DNA of 12,660 nt. Origin: Candidatus Desantisbacteria bacterium CG2_30_40_21 (GTDB lineage Bacteria > UBA9089 > CG2-30-40-21). Under the pieces are notes generated by a model that saw only the letters and a list, made by a program, of their open reading frames with translations, was not told the DNA's origin and did no database searches. The translations under genes and the position numbers were made by a program. The stretch is taken from positions 1 through 12,660 of the forward strand of contig MNYI01000087.1 of NCBI GenBank assembly GCA_001873945.1, in the 5' to 3' direction. Shown in pieces: positions 6,959 through 12,660 of this stretch. Within the stretch, counting starts at the first letter, position 1; each line of letters starts with the position of its first letter.

Positions 6959-7296
6959 ATTAAAAAAAGCTGGACATTCTCTCCAATTTTTATCATTGTT
7001 TCTTTATTAGCAATGCCAATGAGCTTTATAAATCTTCGTTTATCAAATGAACTAACTTGTTTCGTTTTAAGTAAAGAGTCTGTCATAAGCCTATTCTGAG
7101 CATTTTTTTCCAGCAAAATGTCAAGGTCTGTTTGTTTAATTGTTTGTGAAGAAATCGGAATAACAGTCAATAAATTGTTGGATTCTATATACCTATCATT
7201 TTGAACGATCAAGGCTGGTCGAACTTTCGTATATTCATGTCCAAAGCTTGGGTCGAAATTCACCAACCATATCTGTCCTCGTTGAAATTTACTCAT
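6955..7296 (-). CDS. PemK/MazF-family toxin, putative mRNA endoribonuclease
   Basis: At 113 aa it has the usual length for the family. The opening FQRGQIWLVNFDPSFGHE and KVRPALIVQND (24-34) are the family hallmark; R26 is in the position of the catalytic arginine of MazF. The strand TVIPISSQ (44-51) carries Ser where the best-studied members have the catalytic Thr, a conservative change. Members cut single-stranded mRNA at short sites and are neutralised by the partner encoded upstream. The start overlaps the stop of the preceding small gene by four bases (ATGA), the classic arrangement of an antitoxin-toxin pair. It lies between leuA and leuC, so it interrupts the leucine cluster. Confident of family; activity and partner are inferred. 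Confidence 0.9.
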   Translation of the reverse strand: MSKFQRGQIWLVNFDPSFGHEYTKVRPALIVQNDRYIESNNLLTVIPISSQTIKQTDLDILLEKNAQNRLMTDSLLKTKQVSSFDKRRFIKLIGIANKETMIKIGENVQLFLI

Positions 7297-7529
7297 AATG
7301 GCTCCAAATTAAGATAATAATTCAGTTCTTCTTGAGAAAGGAAATCTTCAGAAATATCCTTAATATTTGACAACTCAATTTCGTACTCAGATGCTTCAAT
7401 CTCAGGTTTCTTAAAGGTTACAATTACTTTGAAATTGATATTTTGTTTATATGCAAGATCTTCAGGGCAATACAAATGTCCATCTGGCAATAATTTACTT
7501 TCAAAAGTCATATTTTTAACAACTGACAT
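7293..7529 (-). CDS. Probable antitoxin of the PemK/MazF-type pair, 78 aa
   Basis: This small acidic protein sits directly upstream of, and overlaps by four bases, the toxin gene. The N-terminal FESKLLPDGHLYCPEDLA has the strand-turn-strand layout of AbrB/MazE-type or related small antitoxins (compare the DG-x-L-x-x-P pattern). From about residue 45 the C-terminus is rich in Glu and Asp (ASEYEIELSNIKDISEDFL), suited to binding a basic toxin. I do not recognise a precise antitoxin family; the call rests on size, position, coupling and this layout. The ATG start has AAGGAG at 8 bases. The region upstream up to the MITE-like repeat shows no strong promoter. Confidence 0.8.
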   Translation of the reverse strand: MSVVKNMTFESKLLPDGHLYCPEDLAYKQNINFKVIVTFKKPEIEASEYEIELSNIKDISEDFLSQEELNYYLNLEPL

Positions 7530-7589
7530 CTCTCGATCTCCTTTTGTCTATTTTCTCCTCTTTTCTGCTCATTTGTGCTCTATTAGGAA

Positions 7590-7721
7590 CTAAGGGTCTG
7601 TCACAAAATAAATGTTACGGTCGGTTGCCACTTCATCCCGCCCAACGGTGTTACGAGACTTACTGGAGGAGGCGAATTGGCGATCTCGGTGTGACACGGT
7701 TATTTTGCGACAGACCCTTAG
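7590..7721. mobile_element. 132-bp MITE-like element with 22-bp terminal inverted repeats
   Basis: The ends ctaagggtctgtcacaaaat (starting 7590) and its complement (ending 7721) match at 21 of 22 positions; the single difference is a/g. Taking the ends as starting at AGGGTCTGTC, both sides are bordered by TA, consistent with a TA target duplication as made by IS630/Tc1-type transposases. The dinucleotide is too short to be proof. The interior is more GC-rich than its surroundings, contains no gene, and the inner arms retain weak complementarity, so the whole unit may fold as a hairpin. It lies between the leuA stop and the toxin-antitoxin pair. No transposase is in the window. The family is not identified. 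Confidence 0.8.
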
Positions 7722-7726
7722 CTGAT

Positions 7727-7747
7727 CACTGCCTACTGCTCCCTGCT
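7727..7747. repeat. Three 7-base tandem repeats overlapping the leuA stop codon
   Basis: On the plus strand the units are cactgcc, tactgct and ccctgct, a heptamer with consensus NNCTGCY. The leuA stop codon (complement of 7733-7735) lies within the array, so the last residues of LeuA (about SREQ) are encoded by repeat sequence. The array lies 5 bases from the end of the MITE-like element. Confidence 0.55.
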
Positions 7748-9250
7748 AACTATCATTTTATTTACCGCATTCACATATGCCTTAGCTGAGGCAACCACAA
7801 TATCTGTATCTATCCCCCGCCCGGCAAACAGCCTTCCATCTGCCTCAAGACGAATATTAATCTCGCCTACAGCATCAGTGCCACCGCTTACTGACTGCAC
7901 AGAAAAATTAACTAATTTTAATGAAATACCTACTATTGCTCCAATGGCTTTGCCAATAGCATCGATTGGACCATCCCCATCAGCGGTTTTTTCAATTATC
8001 TCACCCGTCTGGTTTTTAATAGCTACAGTTGCCACAGGGGTAATTCCTGGTGTTCCGCAAATAATTTGCACCTTTTCTAACTTGTATGTTTCTCCTATGG
8101 TTTGTAACTCGTCCGAAACAATAGCCTCTATATCACTATCCGTAATCTCCCTTTTTTTATCTGCCATTGCCTTAAACGAAATGAAGGCTCTATTTAACTC
8201 ATCTTCGTTTAATTCATACCTCATATCTTGTAGCCTTACTGTAAAAGCATGCCGTCCAGAAAGCTTTCCCAGAACAAGCCTGTTTTCTTTTAAGCCAATG
8301 CTTTCCGGGGTCATGATCTCATATGTTGTTTTTTCTTTTAACACCCCATCCTGATGAATGCCTGCTTCATGGGCAAAGGCATTGGCACCAATAATGGCTT
8401 TATTGGGCTGAACAACCATACCGGTTGAATAGCTTACAAGACGGGATATTTTATGAATCTGCGTGGTATCAATCCCTGTTGTAAACCCAAACAGGTCTTT
8501 TCGGGTATTTATAGCCATAACGATTTCTTCCATAGCCGCATTTCCAGCTCTCTCACCAATACCATTTATAGTGCATTCCACCTGTCTTGCCCCAGCGGCA
8601 ATAGCAGCCAGAGAGTTAGCCGTGGCTAATCCTAAGTCATTATGGCAATGGACACTTAACACCGCCTTAGAAATATTTGGAACATTGGCAATGATATTAC
8701 GGATGAGGCTACCAAACTCCTCTGGAATGGCATAACCAACCGTATCAGGAATATTAACCGTAGTGGCACCAGCATTGATAATAGCTTCAATCACTGCATA
8801 GAGAAAATCAGGTTCTGTTCGTGAAGCATCTTCTGGTGAAAATTCTATATCTTCAATATAACCTTTAGCATGTTTTACCCCTTCAACTGCTAACCGAATA
8901 ATTTCCTCTTTAGCCTTGTTAAGCTTATATTTCCTATGAATCTCTGATGTAGCCAGAAAAACATGAATTCGTGGTCTTTTAGCATATTTTACTGCCTCAG
9001 CCGCACGATTAATATCTTCTGGCAATGCCCGAGCCAATCCACAGATAATTGGACCCTCTACCTCTTGAGCTATCAATCGGACAGCCTCAAAATCACCATC
9101 TGAGGTTATGGGAAATCCTGCCTCAATAATATCTACCCCAAGTTTTGCCAACTGCTTGGCTATCTTTATCTTTTGACTTACTTCCAGACTTGCACCCGGA
9201 GACTGTTCCCCATCTCGCAAGGTGGTATCAAATATAAATATTCTTTCCAT
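7733..9250 (-). CDS. leuA: 2-isopropylmalate synthase
   Basis: This enzyme condenses acetyl-CoA with 2-oxoisovalerate to 2-isopropylmalate, the committed and feedback-controlled step of leucine synthesis. The TIM-barrel domain carries FDTTLRDGEQSPG near the N-terminus, with R12 and D13. HCHNDLG is at 201-207 with metal ligands H201 and H203. NGIGERAGN ends at N237. A linker and the C-terminal LeuA regulatory domain (about 385-500) are complete, so leucine inhibition is likely. At 505 aa it is the standard bacterial length. I place the start at the ATG at 9250 because AAGGAG lies 9 bases upstream; a TTG two codons earlier would have only 3 bases of spacing. A promoter lies about 40 bases upstream and the leader is too short for a T-box or peptide attenuator. 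The C-terminus runs into a short repeat. Confidence 0.97.
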   Translation of the reverse strand: MERIFIFDTTLRDGEQSPGASLEVSQKIKIAKQLAKLGVDIIEAGFPITSDGDFEAVRLIAQEVEGPIICGLARALPEDINRAAEAVKYAKRPRIHVFLATSEIHRKYKLNKAKEEIIRLAVEGVKHAKGYIEDIEFSPEDASRTEPDFLYAVIEAIINAGATTVNIPDTVGYAIPEEFGSLIRNIIANVPNISKAVLSVHCHNDLGLATANSLAAIAAGARQVECTINGIGERAGNAAMEEIVMAINTRKDLFGFTTGIDTTQIHKISRLVSYSTGMVVQPNKAIIGANAFAHEAGIHQDGVLKEKTTYEIMTPESIGLKENRLVLGKLSGRHAFTVRLQDMRYELNEDELNRAFISFKAMADKKREITDSDIEAIVSDELQTIGETYKLEKVQIICGTPGITPVATVAIKNQTGEIIEKTADGDGPIDAIGKAIGAIVGISLKLVNFSVQSVSGGTDAVGEINIRLEADGRLFAGRGIDTDIVVASAKAYVNAVNKMIVSREQ

Positions 9251-9285
9251 AATCAACTACTCCTTATTAATCTATCACTCTAATA

Positions 9286-9313
9286 ATTATACACAAAAAT
9301 ATCAAAAAGTCAA
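9286..9313 (-). promoter_or_regulatory. Sigma-70 promoter of leuA and the leucine cluster
   Basis: On the minus strand, TTGACT (9313-9308) and a perfect TATAAT (9291-9286) are separated by 16 bases. Transcription should begin near 9279, giving a leader of only about 30 bases. This leaves no room for a T-box, leader peptide or other attenuator. Regulation would have to be by a repressor or by feedback on the enzyme. Confidence 0.7.
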
Positions 9314-9323
9314 TCCTTTTTTC

Positions 9324-9352
9324 TTGACAAAATTAAAACAATATGGTATTAT
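9324..9352 (+). promoter_or_regulatory. Strong sigma-70 promoter of tRNA-Gly
   Basis: A perfect TTGACA (9324-9329) and TATTAT (9347-9352; five of six) are spaced by the ideal 17 bases. Predicted initiation near 9359 gives a 5' leader of about 40 bases before the tRNA. Its -35 box is only 10 bases from that of the opposing leuA promoter, so the two form a compact divergent pair. Confidence 0.8.
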
Positions 9353-9365
9353 ATACTTCTACAAT

Positions 9366-9400
9366 TGATATAGAGCAGGTCTTGCACCTGTTCTATATTA
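9366..9400 (+). other. 15-bp leader hairpin abutting the tRNA 5' end
   Basis: The left arm 9366-9380 pairs with the right arm 9386-9400 over 15 positions with no mismatch (two G-U pairs) around a 5-base loop cttgc. The stem ends at the base immediately before tRNA position 1. It has no T-run on either strand, so it does not look like an intrinsic terminator. It is probably part of the tRNA precursor. Confidence 0.75.
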
Positions 9401-9475
<75 letters not shown>

Positions 9476-9495
9476 CTTTTAGCCTCATAACTCAA

Positions 9496-9993
9496 TTATT
9501 CTCCCATCAGCTTTTTCTTTATCTGTTTCTCTACCCATTCAGGAACAAACCCCTGAAGATTGCCACCCAAGGCAGCAATTTCTTTAACCACAGAAGAACT
9601 CAAGAAAAAATAAGATTCATTGGTCATCATGAATAATGTTTCTATAGATGGATTCAGTCGTTTGTTTATGGAAGCCATTTGGAATTCATGTTCAAAGTCT
9701 GAGATAGCCCTTAAACCACGAATAATGGAACAAGCACCTACTTTTTTCACATACTCTGTTAACAGCCCTGAAAAACTATGCACTTCTGTTTTTGGATAGT
9801 TTTTGGTAGCCTCAAGAAGCATTTGGGTGCGTTCCTCAATCGAAAACAAGGTTGGTTTCCCACCCGTGTCTTTGGCAACAGCAATGATTACTCGATCAAA
9901 GATAGGAATTGCCCTTTCCACAATATCCAGATGCCCGAGGGTAACTGGATCAAAGGTGCCTGGATAAACTACTATTTTTTGTTGAGCATACAT
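9496..9993 (-). CDS. coaD: Pantetheine-phosphate adenylyltransferase
   Basis: This cytoplasmic enzyme transfers AMP from ATP to 4'-phosphopantetheine, making dephospho-CoA in the fourth step of CoA synthesis. The length of 165 aa matches the family. YPGTFDPVTLGHLDI at 10-24 contains T13 and H21 of the nucleotidyltransferase T/HxGH signature. K46 corresponds to the conserved substrate-binding lysine. IIRGLRAISDFEHEFQMA and FLSSSVVKEIA are the other two family motifs. All expected active-site residues are present. The ATG start has AGGAGG at 9 bases. It follows the DUF2723 gene by 66 bases on the same strand and may be co-transcribed with it. It ends convergent with the tRNA gene. Confidence 0.97.
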   Translation of the reverse strand: MYAQQKIVVYPGTFDPVTLGHLDIVERAIPIFDRVIIAVAKDTGGKPTLFSIEERTQMLLEATKNYPKTEVHSFSGLLTEYVKKVGACSIIRGLRAISDFEHEFQMASINKRLNPSIETLFMMTNESYFFLSSSVVKEIAALGGNLQGFVPEWVEKQIKKKLMGE

Positions 9994-10030
9994 CTTTTAC
10001 AACCTCCTTTAATTGCTATTATTTGCATCA

Positions 10031-10050
10031 GAAAATCCGTTAAATCCGTG
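10031..10050. repeat. Short 9-base direct repeat between DUF2723 gene and coaD
   Basis: Two copies of aaatccgt (10033-10040 and 10042-10049) are offset by 9 bases within the 66-base gap between the membrane-protein stop and the coaD start. It resembles the other short-period arrays in this window. It could be a decayed fragment of a dispersed repeat. Confidence 0.4.
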
Positions 10051-10059
10051 TGCTATTCA

Positions 10060-12405
10060 TTACCCCTGTTGCATTCTCCCCAACATCTGTCTTGCACCTA
10101 TATCAAGAGGTGCTAACTGTAATACTTGCTGAAATGCAGCTTGTGCCTCCTGAATTTGTCCATTCTGGTAATAAAGCAACCCCAGATTTCTCCTGAATTC
10201 TACATTGTTTGGGCTAAGCCTTACTAATTGCTCACATGCAGAAATAGTTTCACCCGGCATTTTCAACTCAAGGCTTAATCTGGCAATAGCAAGATATGTC
10301 TCAACATCATCAGGAAAGCTATTTGCCTCTTGTTTGTATTCTTGAAGTGCCTGCTGGGGATTGTTCCCCTTTTCGTACAAGCCTCCAATGCTCTTGTGAA
10401 TACCTGACTGATTCGGATTCAATGTCAATGCCTGCTTAAAGTTATCAATTGCTTCCTTTGTTTGTCCCTTCTGTCCATAACACCTGCCAAGGTTATAATA
10501 AATCATTGGAATACTGGCATCTATCTTTAATGCCCGTTTAAGCTCATAAATAGCCAGCGAGTATTCTCCAGCTCCGAGATAGTTATTCCCTCGATTATTA
10601 TATCCACCCGCATAATTGCGAAGCATATCCTTAGCCTTAGCATCTAAGGGACAATCCCGCCGCAGGGTTAATGGAACATCACCCTTCTTTAATTCAGCCA
10701 GAACATTAGAGCCTTCATTGACTATTTTTACAAAAAAACTGTAAGGAACACCTGCATACCCCGGAGGGACAGGCTCATCTGAATAGTGATACACGCCCCG
10801 TTTACCAACATTTTTCTTTAATATATCCCTGAATCGCACATACCCAAGCTCTTCCCCTGGTGAGGCTATTGGATGAATATCCACCCCAAGCTGCGGAAAA
10901 TTATACCTGACATGCTTAATATACCAATCCTGAAACAAAAACGGTGTGTCAATTAAAGCAACATCCTCTCGTTTATTCTCCACATACCTCTGATACCACA
11001 CAGGGAACCCATTTACATCTCCTTTTATTAGAATAACTGAGTCAGGTTCAAGGGATGAAAGCAAATTTCTGGCAATATCTGTAGGGAAATAATAAGCTCG
11101 ATGTTGACATTGCTTATAATGTGCAGATAAAGGAATAATGGGCAGGCAAAGGAAGACAACGGCTGCTATCTGAGGAATTGCCGGAATACGGGCAATCATT
11201 TGCATGAGCCACAACACACCACAACCAATAAGGATAGCAAAGACCATAAATGATGTAAGATAATAGTCCTGAATATTTGAGATACCATACCGTACCGCTG
11301 CTGCAATATTAGTCAAAATAACCAGACAAAGCAGCAGGGAGATGGTTCGTCGATGTTTGAATAGAAAAACAAGCCCTACTATCCCCAGCCACACTGTCCA
11401 CCAAGTAAACTGGTTTGGGAAAAATGTTACAAGGTGTGTCCATATATTTTGAATCCAATCCATGGGTGAGTTAATGATAAAATGTTTGTATGCCTTGATG
11501 GTAATATATTCCATAAATCGTGGCAATGTCTGTGGATCACCCCAGTTTAGCGGCGGATGAGTCATGGCTCGAAGGGGCAGATAGAGATACAGCAACAGGG
11601 GAGTAATAAAGCAGAGCAGCATTTTGCCTGTCATCTGTAAAGATGGAAGTCGTTGCGTCTTATTCCATGTAATTATCAGGATAAAGTAGATGCTTGCCGG
11701 GACAATATATATGGTCTGGAGATGATGAGTAAATGCCAACCCAAGGGTAATGGCAAATACATAAAGCAATAATTCTCCCTTAATAAAGGAGGTTAGGGGG
11801 CTGTTCTCCCCTCTTGAGAGGGATGGATGCGAAGCGGACCCCTGCCACCTGATAAGAATAAAAAGCAAAAGACTGGCAAATAAAACATTCAGGCTGTATT
11901 TTTCTGCAATAACCGCCTGCTCCCAGAAGGTAGTAGCAAACATAAGCATCCCTGCTGAGACCACCGCAGGGATGAGGTGAAAGAGCCTTTGCTTAGGGAC
12001 ACAAAACCCACCTATCCTTATCACCATAAAATAAACCATCATCACCGTAGTTGAGGCAAAGAGGCTGGAGAGAAAATTCATCCTGTAAGCAATATTGCCA
12101 ATCGGGACAAGACTGATGAATAATTTGCCAAGCAGGCAAAAGAATGGATAACCCGGTGGATGGCATACCCCAAGATTAACAACCGCAGGCACCATATCCC
12201 CACAGTCATGGAAACCAATATCCGGGGTAAGGGTAAATAAATAGGTGAATAATGCAGCAAGGAAAACGATAATGCCACCGCTGTATTCGAATATTCCCAG
12301 CCTATTATCGGTCAATGGTGTTTCCCCAATCCCAATCAGGCTTAGCCATGATACTCGAAAAGTCTCTTTTTGTTTTATTATTGGTTGTTTTTTCTTTCTG
12401 GACAT
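10060..12405 (-). CDS. DUF2723 multi-pass membrane protein with C-terminal TPR repeats, 781 aa
   Basis: Residues about 42-430 form roughly ten or more hydrophobic membrane segments. The family signature TPDIGFHDCGD followed by LGVCHPPGYPFF (60-88) marks DUF2723, a group with a GT-C-like architecture; some relatives are thought to be lipid-linked sugar transferases. Residues about 430-600 are a soluble domain, probably outside the membrane. About five TPR units run from residue 602 to 780 (for example YYNLGRCYGQKGQTKEAIDNFKQAL). I start at ATG 12405 because AGGAGGG lies 6 bases upstream and the next residues are the basic MSRKKKQ; an in-frame ATG 25 codons earlier lacks support. Residues about 189-211 look like an inserted repeat, treated separately. 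The acceptor or substrate is unknown; surface polysaccharide or protein glycosylation is an inference from the fold. Confidence 0.9.
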   Translation of the reverse strand: MSRKKKQPIIKQKETFRVSWLSLIGIGETPLTDNRLGIFEYSGGIIVFLAALFTYLFTLTPDIGFHDCGDMVPAVVNLGVCHPPGYPFFCLLGKLFISLVPIGNIAYRMNFLSSLFASTTVMMVYFMVIRIGGFCVPKQRLFHLIPAVVSAGMLMFATTFWEQAVIAEKYSLNVLFASLLLFILIRWQGSASHPSLSRGENSPLTSFIKGELLLYVFAITLGLAFTHHLQTIYIVPASIYFILIITWNKTQRLPSLQMTGKMLLCFITPLLLYLYLPLRAMTHPPLNWGDPQTLPRFMEYITIKAYKHFIINSPMDWIQNIWTHLVTFFPNQFTWWTVWLGIVGLVFLFKHRRTISLLLCLVILTNIAAAVRYGISNIQDYYLTSFMVFAILIGCGVLWLMQMIARIPAIPQIAAVVFLCLPIIPLSAHYKQCQHRAYYFPTDIARNLLSSLEPDSVILIKGDVNGFPVWYQRYVENKREDVALIDTPFLFQDWYIKHVRYNFPQLGVDIHPIASPGEELGYVRFRDILKKNVGKRGVYHYSDEPVPPGYAGVPYSFFVKIVNEGSNVLAELKKGDVPLTLRRDCPLDAKAKDMLRNYAGGYNNRGNNYLGAGEYSLAIYELKRALKIDASIPMIYYNLGRCYGQKGQTKEAIDNFKQALTLNPNQSGIHKSIGGLYEKGNNPQQALQEYKQEANSFPDDVETYLAIARLSLELKMPGETISACEQLVRLSPNNVEFRRNLGLLYYQNGQIQEAQAAFQQVLQLAPLDIGARQMLGRMQQG
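11773..11835 (-). repeat. In-frame palindromic repeat inside the DUF2723 gene
   Basis: This stretch contains two adjacent imperfect palindromes, one around ccctcttgagaggg (about 11808-11822) and one around ctcccttaataaaggag (about 11775-11791), separated by a G-run. In frame it encodes SHPSLSRGENSPLTSFIKGE, which has no hydrophobic character and sits between two membrane segments. Similar C-rich/TTTATTAAGG palindromes are common dispersed intergenic repeats in several bacterial groups. The reading frame stays open through it. Confidence 0.6.
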
Positions 12406-12660
12406 ATATTTCCCTCCTGAAGAAAGCCTAACAAGAAAAATGAACTGGATGGGCAGTAGCTCACCAGTGTAGCCCAGCAATTCTCATTGTGGCAAAACTT
12501 ATGTTCAAAGGGGAATAAGGGAATAGAGGAGATGGTGTCGATTATCAACAGAATTGTCGGTAGGACAGGCATTTCTGCCTGTCCTGTTGCAGATGACAGG
12601 CAAGAATGCCTGTCCTACCGATTAATCTCCATATCTCCCCCTTATCCATTTTACCATAAT
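12406..12660. other. Gene-free right edge with a ribosome site and a repeat
   Basis: Apart from the AGGAGGG ribosome site of the membrane-protein gene (12412-12418) and the double-hairpin repeat at 12557-12621, I see no gene. No convincing promoter could be picked out. Purine-rich stretches on both sides of the hairpins (about 12513-12537 and the complement of 12625-12650) are loosely complementary. Confidence 0.5.
12557..12621. repeat. Double-hairpin inverted repeat (REP/BIME-like)
   Basis: Two 27-base arms, 12557-12583 and 12595-12621, are inverted copies of each other matching at 25 of 27 positions, with 11 bases between them. Each arm is itself a hairpin: gacaggca pairs with tgcctgtc (8 bp) around a 4-base loop (tttc in the left, agaa in the right). 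The unit can therefore fold either as one long stem or as two small hairpins, like paired REP sequences. It lies upstream of the membrane-protein gene. No transposase is nearby. Confidence 0.8.

Noticed and set aside
7878..8354. Open frame of 158 codons on the plus strand opposite leuA
   Set aside because: It is a shadow of the leuA reading frame, rich in Ser and Ile with no recognisable domain or ribosome site.
9251..9285. T-box or leucine leader peptide upstream of leuA
   Set aside because: The predicted transcript leader is only about 30 bases, with no leucine-codon run and no space for a T-box.
12406..12480. Earlier in-frame ATG for the DUF2723 protein
   Set aside because: The 25 extra residues have no family support, and the later ATG has a much better ribosome site and the typical basic N-terminus.
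12378..12572. 64-codon minus-strand open frame overlapping the start of the DUF2723 gene
   Set aside because: It overlaps the well-supported start in another frame, has no ribosome site of note and no similarity I recognise.

Overview
The window is about 12.7 kb of AT-rich bacterial DNA with tightly packed genes and strong Shine-Dalgarno sites, read with the standard bacterial code. All ten clear metabolic or structural genes and the toxin-antitoxin pair lie on the minus strand; the only plus-strand gene is a tRNA-Gly. The gene set (archaeal-type LeuC/LeuD, a DUF2723 membrane protein with a TPR tail, a Uma2 nuclease, a HEAT-repeat protein, many short intergenic repeats) resembles metagenome-assembled bacteria of poorly cultured phyla. 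I cannot assign a phylum from sequence alone.

Layout in transcription order (minus strand, right to left). The right edge (12406-12660) is non-coding and carries a double-hairpin repeat. A large membrane protein (DUF2723 + TPR, 10060-12405) follows and then coaD (9496-9993). A tRNA-Gly(GCC) on the plus strand (9401-9475) converges on coaD. A compact divergent promoter region (9286-9352) drives the tRNA one way and leuA the other. Downstream of leuA come a 132-bp MITE-like element, a PemK/MazF-type toxin-antitoxin pair, leuC, a stand-alone response-regulator receiver, leuD, a Uma2 nuclease, leuB, a membrane-anchored HEAT protein, asd and an unrecognised helical protein. The left 350 bases hold only repeats.

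Function. leuA, leuC, leuD and leuB together encode the conversion of 2-oxoisovalerate and acetyl-CoA to the leucine 2-oxo precursor. asd makes aspartate semialdehyde for lysine, threonine and methionine; a leuC-leuD-leuB-asd order is also known from other bacteria. Here every junction in that order holds something unrelated: MITE plus toxin-antitoxin, receiver, Uma2, HEAT. Spacing and 4-base overlaps suggest these extra genes are co-transcribed with the pathway.

The most unusual material is in the gaps. Several gene junctions carry degenerate tandem repeats of 7 to 9 bases. One supplies the leuA stop codon. Others are arranged as inverted arrays within an 11-bp terminal inverted repeat. Together with the MITE, the double hairpin and an apparent in-frame repeat insertion inside the DUF2723 gene, this points to a genome heavily colonised by small non-coding repeats. 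I did not find a convincing new defence or biosynthetic system; the repeats, the LeuB cofactor signature and the tRNA leader hairpin are the best leads.
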